DNA of 43,504 nt from the IMG/VR virus record IMGVR_UViG_3300025132_000084, positions 1-43,504 of that record. One strand, given 5' to 3'. Both the position numbers and the translations under genes were made by a program. The notes under the pieces are model-generated. The model worked only from the letters and a program-made list of their open reading frames with translations. It was not told the origin of the DNA and did no database searches. Positions 6,283-12,306 of the stretch are shown piece by piece. Numbering within the stretch: the stretch's first letter is position 1; the number at the start of each line of letters is the position of its first letter. This DNA is from a virus.

Positions 6283-6984
6283 ATGCCAATAACGTATGTA
6301 AGAACGATGAAAATAAAATATGCAAGAAGTAAGATAACCGATTTAGAAATGGCTAAATTATGTGAAACCCTACAACATAGAGGTTTGAATGTAGTAGATT
6401 GGGGAATTGGTGATGAGATTACTCATTATGGAAAGATAACAAGTACTAAAGAAACAAAACTTTACACTATAGTAAATAGCCGAAACAAAGTAGTCTTTGG
6501 AGACAAATTTATGTCAATTAGAGACGATGTATTTAATCAAATTTCAAAAGTGTATAAGGTATCTAAGTCCTCTTATGTTGATACAGTCACTAGAACCGAA
6601 TGGGTTGACCCCGTTGGCCAGAGATTAAGTTTGAAAGATTCTGATGCCATGATTAAAACAGACTATCATCGCAATTATGCTTATCATAATGATGTTAATA
6701 TGATAGTGCATTATTTCAACACCTATAATGGAATTGGAATTGTTTTTGAAATTACTTGGGAAACCGACAAAATACAGAGAAAAGAAGCCATTGAACAAAT
6801 GGTCGTTAACACCCCTTTACGTGATATGGGTAGAATACAATCTATCTTTGAAGGTGCTTTAGCGCACTATACCGAGGTTGATGAGCATCCGGTGATTGAT
6901 TGTCACTTTGATGCTAAAACCGAAAGCCGTAGCGAATGCACTCCAGATGTAATTAAACTTGTTAGGGAGGCCAGAAACCGATGA
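6283..6984 (+). CDS. Protein of unknown function
   Basis: A 233-residue soluble protein with mixed helix and strand character and no motif I recognise. The frame is open from 6154, but the upstream part would read through element copy 6, so I place the start at the ATG at 6283 after GGTGAAACG; an ATG at 6307 is the alternative. The stop overlaps the start of the next gene by 4 bp (ATGA), so the two are probably co-translated. It belongs to the cassette between element copies 6 and 7. Confidence 0.6.
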   Translation: MPITYVRTMKIKYARSKITDLEMAKLCETLQHRGLNVVDWGIGDEITHYGKITSTKETKLYTIVNSRNKVVFGDKFMSIRDDVFNQISKVYKVSKSSYVDTVTRTEWVDPVGQRLSLKDSDAMIKTDYHRNYAYHNDVNMIVHYFNTYNGIGIVFEITWETDKIQRKEAIEQMVVNTPLRDMGRIQSIFEGALAHYTEVDEHPVIDCHFDAKTESRSECTPDVIKLVREARNR

Positions 6985-7124
6985 CCTACAAGATAATTAG
7001 GTTCCGTTTTAATGGAACAAATCGAGTAATCAAAAGAGGCTTATCGCTTGAAGAAGCACAAGCCCACTGTAGCAGAGATGATACAAGAGGAGATGGTTGG
7101 TTTGACGGATATAATGAAGAATAG
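6981..7124 (+). CDS. 47-residue phage-type protein (VIKRGLSLEEAQAHC)
   Basis: A short gene of 47 codons plus stop with a strong resemblance to a tiny protein family that I recall as widespread in bacteriophages. It begins MTYKIIRF, continues with VIKRGLSLEEAQAHC and ends GWFDGY plus acidic residues. The family's role is unknown to me. It starts within the stop of the gene before (ATGA), indicating coupling. The family match is by recall; the complete and typical architecture makes me confident that it is real. Confidence 0.75.
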   Translation: MTYKIIRFRFNGTNRVIKRGLSLEEAQAHCSRDDTRGDGWFDGYNEE

Positions 7125-7242
7125 AATGGTTTATGCGGAATACATAACCAAGCAATGTGGAGAATACAATCACAAGTTTGAATTGAAATCTTGTGTTATT
7201 TGTAAGGAGAGAAATGATGGGATTAATGCAGCCACAGTTTAA
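7114..7242 (+). CDS. Small possible zinc-finger protein
   Basis: A short frame of 42 residues with an N-terminal helix, then Cys, a His and a CVIC knuckle near the C-terminus, which could form a small zinc finger. The frame is open back to 7048, but that part overlaps the well-supported gene at 6981-7124 in another frame, so I choose ATG 7114 (ATG 7126 is also possible). Its TAA lies in the stem of the hairpin at 7239-7257. Moderate to low certainty. Confidence 0.4.
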   Translation: MKNRMVYAEYITKQCGEYNHKFELKSCVICKERNDGINAATV

Positions 7243-7257
7243 GGATTTTTTCCTTAA
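7239..7257 (+). terminator. Stem-loop over the stop codon
   Basis: TTAAGGA (7239-7245) and TCCTTAA (7251-7257) form a perfect 7-bp stem with a TTTTT loop. The left arm contains the TAA stop of the preceding frame. Like the 3971-3998 hairpin, it combines a stop codon with a stable stem immediately upstream of a repeated element. Confidence 0.5.
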
Positions 7258-7287
7258 GCCCCGTAAGTCCTATATGGCAGGGTAATG

Positions 7288-7315
7288 CAAAGCATTACCA
7301 TATGGTGTGGCTTTG
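7288..7315. repeat. ACCATATGGT element, copy 7
   Basis: CAAAG at 7288-7292, the palindrome at 7297-7306 and CTTTG at 7311-7315. The left flank TGCAAAGCATT is identical to copy 6 for 9 bases (GCAAAGCATT), suggesting recent exchange or duplication. Confidence 0.75.
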
Positions 7316-7332
7316 TTATGAACTTTCACCCC

Positions 7333-7341
7333 GATATAATA
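7333..7341 (+). promoter_or_regulatory. TATA-like box
   Basis: GATATAATA lies about 25 nt before the ATG at 7361 and about 27 nt after the palindrome of copy 7. An order of element, TATA box, gene is also seen at the 5135-5191 gap. Confidence 0.4.
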
Positions 7342-7360
7342 CCTAAAGGAACGGATTAGC

Positions 7361-7843
7361 ATGGAGGATAATGATATTACCGTAAATAATGGAAGCGAAA
7401 CGAACAGTAGCATAATACTACATGTTTGTAGAACAGGAAAGAAAGAGCAATACTATACCTTGTATTGTGAGAGCCTAGTGGTTAGAAAATACATGTATAA
7501 CCATCATTGCTACTACATGAAGAATTTGGCCCATACAAAGGAAAAGGCGATGGCAAAGGCTCAAGTCGAAAAAGCGAATTTTATCGCATCAAACTTTTGG
7601 CATACTGTCGAAATACAGTACCATGACTCGCCAAGAATGGTTTATGAGAAAATGACGGCTTTTGGTACTGAATTCAAAACATCCAGAAAAGGCACTACAA
7701 TGTGGGCATATGCATCACCTGAGTTTTGGGAGAATTGGAAAACAAGCAAGCAAGAAATCAAAGACGCTGGCTTTTGGGTCAAGAAGTTTGATGATGGTTG
7801 GAGAGTATTTGTTAGGAGAGATGCTGAGTTCGACCATCGTTGA
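7361..7843 (+). CDS. Protein of unknown function
   Basis: A 160-residue protein with an N-terminal polar tail, a His/Tyr/Cys-rich segment at about 40-55, a central strand-rich region and a C-terminal KKFDDGWRVFVRRD. It is weakly reminiscent of small viral nucleic-acid-binding proteins, but I do not recognise a family. ATG 7361 is preceded by AAAGGAACGGA and by a TATA-like box 25 nt upstream. It is the gene of the cassette between element copies 7 and 8. Confidence 0.65.
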   Translation: MEDNDITVNNGSETNSSIILHVCRTGKKEQYYTLYCESLVVRKYMYNHHCYYMKNLAHTKEKAMAKAQVEKANFIASNFWHTVEIQYHDSPRMVYEKMTAFGTEFKTSRKGTTMWAYASPEFWENWKTSKQEIKDAGFWVKKFDDGWRVFVRRDAEFDHR

Positions 7844-7854
7844 AATGGCTGCAA

Positions 7855-7873
7855 AAAACCGTATATCGGTTTT
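7855..7873 (+). terminator. Hairpin with flanking A/T tract
   Basis: AAAACCG (7855-7861) and CGGTTTT (7867-7873) form a perfect 7-bp stem with a TATAT loop, 11 nt after the stop of the preceding gene. The right arm ends in a short T run, so this resembles a terminator. Confidence 0.5.
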
Positions 7874-7894
7874 CCTCGTCTGGGGTTTATCGGA

Positions 7895-7923
7895 CAAAGC
7901 CGAACCATATGGTTTTGGCTTAG
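7895..7923. repeat. ACCATATGGT element, copy 8
   Basis: CAAAG at 7895-7899 and the palindrome at 7904-7913; the right arm is CTTAG (7919-7923), one base from CTTTG. It immediately precedes the candidate structured RNA. Confidence 0.7.
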
Positions 7924-8075
7924 TTAATAAGTATCAATTAGCACTCATGCTCTTATTTATGTTATTCATCATAAGTCCTTGTAATTGAACTTTTAACAGT
8001 TGCGTAAAGCGTTCTATAGAAAATTACATCTTCATATGAGAACGGAGCCTATGTCTCTAATTGATACTTATTAAC
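7923..8075 (+). ncRNA. Candidate structured RNA closed by a 19-bp perfect stem
   Basis: The 19 bases at 7923-7941 are the exact reverse complement of CTAATTGATACTTATTAAC at 8057-8075. Nested inside, TGTAATT (7980-7986) pairs with AATTACA (8022-8028) and GAAC (7987-7990) with GTTC (8011-8014). No convincing protein frame covers the region; a frame beginning at 7662 overlaps a better gene. Nested pairing and the position between element copies 8 and 9, where other gaps carry genes, suggest an RNA gene. It is not a tRNA. An origin or recombination site is an alternative. The strand is chosen only by the direction of neighbours. Confidence 0.45.
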
Positions 8076-8095
8076 AATAGTTTCTCAATAACACA

Positions 8096-8109
8096 ACCAT
8101 ATGGCTTTG
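8096..8109. repeat. ACCATATGGT element, copy 9 (degenerate)
   Basis: ACCATATGGC (8096-8105) matches the palindrome at 9 of 10 positions and runs directly into CTTTG (8105-8109), as if the spacer had been deleted. There is no left CAAAG arm. It is the last copy; none was found in the remaining 35 kb. Confidence 0.6.
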
Positions 8110-8188
8110 TTTTCTAAAATTTTTATTTGTTAACATTTAAACAAACTGGCTTTAAATGTGGTACTTTTGACCTCCGATGGGCTTATAA

Positions 8189-8200
8189 TCTATATTTAAT
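8189..8200 (+). promoter_or_regulatory. TATA box for a leaderless gene
   Basis: TCTATATTTAAT is centred about 26 nt before the ATG at 8220, and no ribosome site precedes that ATG. This is the clearest leaderless archaeal-type promoter in the window. The stretch from 8110 to 8188 holds nothing else that I can support. Confidence 0.5.
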
Positions 8201-8219
8201 TGGGCTTTAACGATACAAT

Positions 8220-8444
8220 ATGTCGGCAGAGCAACAAGCCTTACAACATTTAAATGAGATATTCAAAGATATTAAAGAAACTTTACAAGAAGTTCAAAAG
8301 AATAAAAGAGATGCTCGTCAATTAACTGAACAAGAAGAGGCCGTACTGAAGAATATAGTAGGCAAAATTAAACAAGTTAGAAGCAATTTAAATGATTACT
8401 TAAAGTCTTTTAGAGTTCAAACTAGACTTGATGAATTTAATTAA
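8220..8444 (+). CDS. Small coiled-coil protein
   Basis: A 74-residue, highly charged, almost wholly helical protein with heptad-like spacing and no Cys, Trp or membrane segment. It probably forms a dimeric or trimeric coiled coil. It is read from the leaderless promoter at 8189 and marks the border between the accessory cassette region and the late region. Function unknown; a regulatory or small structural role is possible. Confidence 0.65.
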   Translation: MSAEQQALQHLNEIFKDIKETLQEVQKNKRDARQLTEQEEAVLKNIVGKIKQVRSNLNDYLKSFRVQTRLDEFN

Positions 8445-8463
8445 AACGGGCCAAATTAAATAG

Positions 8464-8653
8464 TTTAAAGCAGCAGATTTAAATGAACAAGTTTTTATCC
8501 TGTTTATAACTTTTATAAGATTTAAAGCAGGGCGCAAGTCCCGAATAAATTCCGCCACATTTTTTGAGGTTTTTTCCTTTCTTTTGATAAAGCATTTATA
8601 CTTAGAATCTATCGGATTGGATAAAGTGGGTATTCCAAAAAAATTCCGCCACA
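8464..8653. repeat. Upstream region with two pairs of direct repeats
   Basis: TTTAAAGCAG occurs at 8464 and 8521, and AAATTCCGCCACA at 8547-8559 and 8641-8653, the latter 94 bp apart and each followed a few bases later by TTTTGAG. A TATA-like CATTTATACTTA lies at about 8593-8604. The paired repeats upstream of the first gene of a long co-directional block suggest binding sites of a late-transcription regulator. This is inference. Confidence 0.4.
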
Positions 8654-8682
8654 AAAATTTTGAGAAAATTAAGGTGATTAAA

Positions 8683-9315
8683 ATGTCAGAAATTAGAAGG
8701 ATTATGGCTTATGGAAATAATAGTTTATCTAAACTATTGGATAAAATAGGCATGGGGTCTAAAGGCGTGATAAAAGCCACCACTACTTTTGCCAATAAAA
8801 TGATTGAGGATATGTCTAGAAAAGAAACTTCTGAATCGGAAGGAATTAAAACAAGCGACCAAATTAAGGGAACTTCGCTAATCTTAACTTCTATTATATA
8901 TGAAGGATTTGAGGCATACAAAAGATTAGACGTTAAAGAAAGTATGAAAGAACAATTAGCGCTAATAGATTTAGATTCTGAAACTGCACCAGAAGGTATT
9001 ATCCCCGATAATGTTCTTGTGTCTACTATCAATAAGGCATTTAGCGAAATAGTAAAAGAATTTAAAGCAGATAATATTGATGCTAAGTCTTTGTCTTACT
9101 TGTTACCAAGCATGATGTCAGAAGAAGGTAGAAATTATGCAACTTGGATGTTGCTACTAATTACTTCATATTTCGCAAGAGCAGAAGAAGCAGATGCTAT
9201 TACAGAAGCAGACAAAAGAGAAGAAAGAACTTCTATTCCTGTTCCCGATGAGGATGATTTTTCTGATGAGTTTCAAGAGTTAAATAAGGCATGGTTTAAT
9301 CTACTAAGGAAGTGA
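8683..9315 (+). CDS. Protein of unknown function, first gene of the late block
   Basis: A 210-residue, mainly helical protein with a hydrophobic stretch at about 170-190 (WMLLLITSYFA) and an acidic tail. The ATG at 8683 follows AAGGTGATTAAA, a perfect site; the frame open from 8584 would run through the repeat at 8641. Its C-terminus ends AWFNLLRK, similar to the W-x-x-I-L-K tag seen on many proteins downstream, but this is a weak match. Its stop overlaps the ribosome site of the next gene. Confidence 0.6.
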   Translation: MSEIRRIMAYGNNSLSKLLDKIGMGSKGVIKATTTFANKMIEDMSRKETSESEGIKTSDQIKGTSLILTSIIYEGFEAYKRLDVKESMKEQLALIDLDSETAPEGIIPDNVLVSTINKAFSEIVKEFKADNIDAKSLSYLLPSMMSEEGRNYATWMLLLITSYFARAEEADAITEADKREERTSIPVPDEDDFSDEFQELNKAWFNLLRK

Positions 9316-9320
9316 TTACA

Positions 9321-9899
9321 TTGTCTTGGTTTTTAGTTCTTAAAAATCAAGATTTAGTGAACACTACTTTAGGAGCGACTATGGATTGGGAAAATGAAGT
9401 AGTGCCGGAAGAAAAGAAAGACTGTAAGAAAAAATTACTAGGGCTTGCTAAATATTTGTCTAATTTTGAGATACCTTTTGGCAACGCTAAACCCGAATCC
9501 AAAGAATACACCACCGAAACATTTGTGTTTAGAAATAGAGGAAGTCAAAAGGAGAGGGGAGAGGGCCATATAATGGTAGAATTAGATATTGATGATATAG
9601 GAATTTTTGATGAAGAAATGGTTTGCCTATTTAATGAAAAAATTATAGAAGTTATTCAAGCATTTATAGCAAAATCAAGTCTAAGAAATACAATTGATTT
9701 AGGCGAAAACATATTGAGAACTCATCATATGCAAAGTGCTGATTTTGGCTATCAGAGATGTCGTGCTGTTTTAGCAAACAAGGTTAAGCCAGTCGAAGAT
9801 TTGTTAGTTTTTAGGTTAAGGTATATACCAGATACAACACAGGAAAATAAAGATAAGTTAACAAGAATGTTAACTAGAATAGTCGAGATATTAAACTAA
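9321..9899 (+). CDS. Tagged tandem paralog 1
   Basis: A 192-residue protein, first of four adjacent paralogs. All four start with W-x-x-(V/I)-(L/I)-K-NQ-(D/E)-L, then a T-x-L-G-x-T-x-DWEN block, an (I/V)P plus acidic residues and a conserved Cys-(K/R)-K at about residue 33-36. Beyond that N-terminal block it diverges strongly. I choose the TTG at 9321, giving MSWFLVLKNQ, because GGAAGTGATTACA precedes it with normal spacing and it aligns with the ATG starts of the siblings. It carries the recurrent N-terminal tag. Function unknown. Confidence 0.65.
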   Translation: MSWFLVLKNQDLVNTTLGATMDWENEVVPEEKKDCKKKLLGLAKYLSNFEIPFGNAKPESKEYTTETFVFRNRGSQKERGEGHIMVELDIDDIGIFDEEMVCLFNEKIIEVIQAFIAKSSLRNTIDLGENILRTHHMQSADFGYQRCRAVLANKVKPVEDLLVFRLRYIPDTTQENKDKLTRMLTRIVEILN

Positions 9900-9912
9900 T
9901 GAAGGTGTTATA

Positions 9913-10434
9913 ATGTGGTTTGATATTTTAAAAAATCAAGAGTTAACAACTTCTCAATTAGGTGGAACTTTAGATTGGGAAAATCCAGCGATTCCCGAAG
10001 AAGAGGATGATAAATGCAGAAAAATAATAATGGCTATGATAGATAGGGCAAATGAGATGAAGCAAAAATATCCAGAATTCGACTATGATTTTACCAATTT
10101 TCGGATTGGCCCTAGTGCCGGAAAAAGTGTGGGCGAAGTGTCAGAAGAAAACATATGTAAAGCATTAGAGATGTTTAAAAATCTAAAAGGTGGAGATAAT
10201 GATATATTAAGCGAGAAAGATTTTGATGTAGTAGTCCATAAAAATTTTAAGTATTATGGAATGCTCAAAAGAACCTCAATTGGTGTAGAGGATGATATGG
10301 GCTATTTATGGGTCATAGTTGACATTTATCTTGATGATTTAGAAGACAAAAAAGAATTAGTAAAAGAATATCAAGAACTTTGCACATATATTTTCGGAGA
10401 AGAATATTACAGTCCCGATTCTAAATTTGGGTGA
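9913..10434 (+). CDS. Tagged tandem paralog 2
   Basis: A 173-residue protein starting MWFDILKNQEL, after GAAGGTGTTATA. It is closest to paralog 3: they share CRKIIM-x-MIDRA and a later SEE-x-ICKALE-x-FKNLK segment, pointing to a fairly recent tandem duplication. The rest is acidic, with mixed helix and strand. No enzyme motif is visible. It could be a cargo protein of the virion, as inferred from the tag. Confidence 0.65.
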   Translation: MWFDILKNQELTTSQLGGTLDWENPAIPEEEDDKCRKIIMAMIDRANEMKQKYPEFDYDFTNFRIGPSAGKSVGEVSEENICKALEMFKNLKGGDNDILSEKDFDVVVHKNFKYYGMLKRTSIGVEDDMGYLWVIVDIYLDDLEDKKELVKEYQELCTYIFGEEYYSPDSKFG

Positions 10435-10438
10435 TACT

Positions 10439-10975
10439 ATGTGGTGGGAAGTAATTAAGAATCAAGAGTTAGAAACTTCTCAATTAGGGGCAACTATGGA
10501 CTGGGAGAATGAAGTTATTCCCGATAAGAAAGACGACGAGTGTAGAAAAATAATCATGGGAATGATAGACAGAGCAAAAAGATATGAAGGTTTGTCGCAT
10601 GCTTTTATAACCGTCGTTCCGCTAGGAATGAGTGGGACTGTATCAGAAGAAAGTATATGTAAAGCATTAGAGATATTTAAAAATTTAAAAAACGGAAAGA
10701 TAGAAGAAACTACAGAGTCGGGCGCAGATATTGATATTTTTAAAAATCATAGTTATTCAGAACAAATGATTGACGATTATCGGGGTAAGGTTGTGTTAAG
10801 TGGAATACAGATAATAGATTGGGATAACCCAAATATCACACCAAGCACCATAAAAATAATAGTCGCTCTGAAAGCAGAGGTAAGAAAAGATAAAAAACTA
10901 TTAGAGGATGAATATCAAAAGGTTTGTGAATATATTTTTGAAGAATATTACAATACAGATTTTAAAATTGAGTGA
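10439..10975 (+). CDS. Tagged tandem paralog 3
   Basis: A 178-residue protein starting MWWEVIKNQEL. The ATG at 10439 follows GGGTGATACT, with the ribosome site overlapping the stop of paralog 2. It is the closest relative of paralog 2 in this window. It has a hydrophobic core with strand segments, acidic surfaces and a YY-x-D tail also seen in paralog 2. Function unknown. Confidence 0.65.
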   Translation: MWWEVIKNQELETSQLGATMDWENEVIPDKKDDECRKIIMGMIDRAKRYEGLSHAFITVVPLGMSGTVSEESICKALEIFKNLKNGKIEETTESGADIDIFKNHSYSEQMIDDYRGKVVLSGIQIIDWDNPNITPSTIKIIVALKAEVRKDKKLLEDEYQKVCEYIFEEYYNTDFKIE

Positions 10976-10979
10976 TACT

Positions 10980-11747
10980 ATGTGGCGACTAATATTGAAA
11001 AATCAAGAATTGGCCACCACTTCTTTAGGCGGCACTTTAGATTGGGAAAATGAGGCCATACCAGACGAAAGAGATGATGATTGCAAAAAGTGGCTGAAAG
11101 GACTATATGACTTGATAAACAAATATGCAGATATTGGTAACAAAGATATGTACGGCGAAAATATATTTCAATCAGATAGAATTTCAGAAAATTTGGCTTG
11201 CGCTATTAAAGACTATTATACTGAAGCGAGCGATATTAATACAGAAGGGGTTGAGCCGATTAAATCTGAATTAGAGCCTTTCTTAAAGAAGCATGGAGTT
11301 GATAAAGATGAATTTTCTTCTATGGTATTTGGGAATGCTACGAACCATTTTGAAATTATTATGGCAATTGAGGATAAGCACAATGAATTAATATTACTTG
11401 CAGACGTTTCTTTTTACTCTACTGAGGGGCCATTTAAGGAAGCGTTTGAATTAATAAAAAGAGACACAGGTAAAGTTAAACTTACGCAGACACCTATAAG
11501 TCAGGATGCTGCCTTAGTAATAGAGGAAGTTTTTGGTGGATTACATAAGGAAACCAAAAGATTATGTTCTTTTGTTGAAGAGTATGCTAAATACATAAAT
11601 AGGGTAGAAGTTATAGAAGAGTTTATAGATTTCTATGCCGATAGATGGCTTTACATAATGTCCAAAAATTACAGATTTAAAGAAAAGTCCTTAAAAAAAC
11701 CTACTGCGATTGAGCAATTTAAAATTCTAATTAGAAACTATTTCTAA
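10980..11747 (+). CDS. Tagged tandem paralog 4 (longer)
   Basis: A 255-residue protein starting MWRLILKNQEL. Only about the first 45 residues match the siblings; the long helical remainder is unique, so this looks like the shared N-terminal block fused to a different domain. The frame is open from 10908, but ATG 10980 after GAGTGATACT matches the siblings' starts. Helix-rich, slightly acidic, no recognised motif. Confidence 0.65.
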   Translation: MWRLILKNQELATTSLGGTLDWENEAIPDERDDDCKKWLKGLYDLINKYADIGNKDMYGENIFQSDRISENLACAIKDYYTEASDINTEGVEPIKSELEPFLKKHGVDKDEFSSMVFGNATNHFEIIMAIEDKHNELILLADVSFYSTEGPFKEAFELIKRDTGKVKLTQTPISQDAALVIEEVFGGLHKETKRLCSFVEEYAKYINRVEVIEEFIDFYADRWLYIMSKNYRFKEKSLKKPTAIEQFKILIRNYF

Positions 11748-11772
11748 ATAAAAAATACTAATAAGAAGAACC

Positions 11773-11782
11773 CTTTATACTA
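11773..11782 (+). promoter_or_regulatory. TATA-like box
   Basis: CTTTATACTA lies about 22 nt upstream of the ATG at 11799 in one of the few longer gaps of the late block. It may re-initiate transcription for the tagged genes downstream. Weak, pattern-based call. Confidence 0.3.
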
Positions 11783-11798
11783 CATCAAGGTGAGCAGT

Positions 11799-12005
11799 AT
11801 GTCATGGAAAGAAATACTGAAAACAGAAGAGAAAGCCCATTGTGGGACGGAAAAATTAGAAGATGATGACCCCTTTGAAAAGAAACTTGTGGGTAATCAA
11901 AAGAAAATTGATGCGAACAAGGATGGCAAAATTACTGGCGAAGACTTCAAACAGTTGAGAGAAAAGAAAAGCAAGAAGCGTAGTGCCTTTACTTCTGAGG
12001 ATTAA
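11799..12005 (+). CDS. Tagged mini-protein with one EF-hand loop
   Basis: A 68-residue protein: MSWKEILK tag at 1-8, an acidic linker with one Cys, a canonical EF-hand or dockerin-like calcium loop DANKDGKITGED at 38-49 (Asp, Asn and Asp at loop positions 1, 3 and 5, Gly at 6, Ile at 8), then a basic tail. ATG 11799 follows CAAGGTGAGCAGT; the in-frame GTG at 11790 is part of that ribosome site. A single EF-hand usually works as a dimer or as a small Ca2+ sensor or stabiliser; in a virion it could respond to the high Ca2+ of sea water or bind capsid. The loop is seen directly, the role is inferred. Confidence 0.75.
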   Translation: MSWKEILKTEEKAHCGTEKLEDDDPFEKKLVGNQKKIDANKDGKITGEDFKQLREKKSKKRSAFTSED

Positions 12006-12007
12006 TT

Positions 12008-12115
12008 ATGACTAGATGCCTTTTACTCGATGCTTGGTTTGACCATCAATCAAAAAAATTAGATGCGGAAGAGAAGAAGCAAAAGAAGGATTTGATTACA
12101 GGGGAAAAGAAATGA
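12008..12115 (+). CDS. 35-residue protein
   Basis: A tiny frame starting at the ATG at 12008 and ending in an ATGA overlap with the next gene. It has a hydrophobic, Cys-containing start (TRCLLLDAWFDHQ) followed by a basic Lys-rich tail. The exact overlap with its neighbour and the dense packing support a real gene. Function unknown. Confidence 0.45.
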   Translation: MTRCLLLDAWFDHQSKKLDAEEKKQKKDLITGEKK

Positions 12116-12306
12116 ATTGGAAAGAGGTTCTGAAATTTTGTGAATATCACAGAAATCCACCAGAACCTATTCCTGCAAAAGAAGAAGAAAAGATGGTAGG
12201 GGCAGTAACAACAACTTCCCCATCTTCTGTTAAAGGTAAATTATTCAACATCTCACATGGTAAAAGGAGGAAGAAACATGGTAAAGAAAAAGAAACAGAA
12301 TATTGA
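12112..12306 (+). CDS. Tagged small basic protein
   Basis: A 64-residue protein starting MNWKEVLKF (the recurrent tag), then a Pro/Glu-rich linker, a Thr/Ser-rich centre and a basic, Lys/Arg-rich C-terminus. It overlaps the gene before by 4 bp and the next gene by 29 bp. The tag plus basic tail is a recurring design here and would suit a packaged DNA-binding protein. No fold recognised. Confidence 0.6.
   Translation: MNWKEVLKFCEYHRNPPEPIPAKEEEKMVGAVTTTSPSSVKGKLFNISHGKRRKKHGKEKETEY

Noticed and set aside
7662-7988. Plus-strand frame overlapping the 7361-7843 gene and the candidate RNA
   Set aside because: It lies in another frame of a better-supported gene, runs through an ACCATATGGT element and has no ribosome site.
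7923-8075. tRNA or tRNA-like gene
   Set aside because: The 19-bp closing stem is far longer than an acceptor stem and there is no T-loop consensus.
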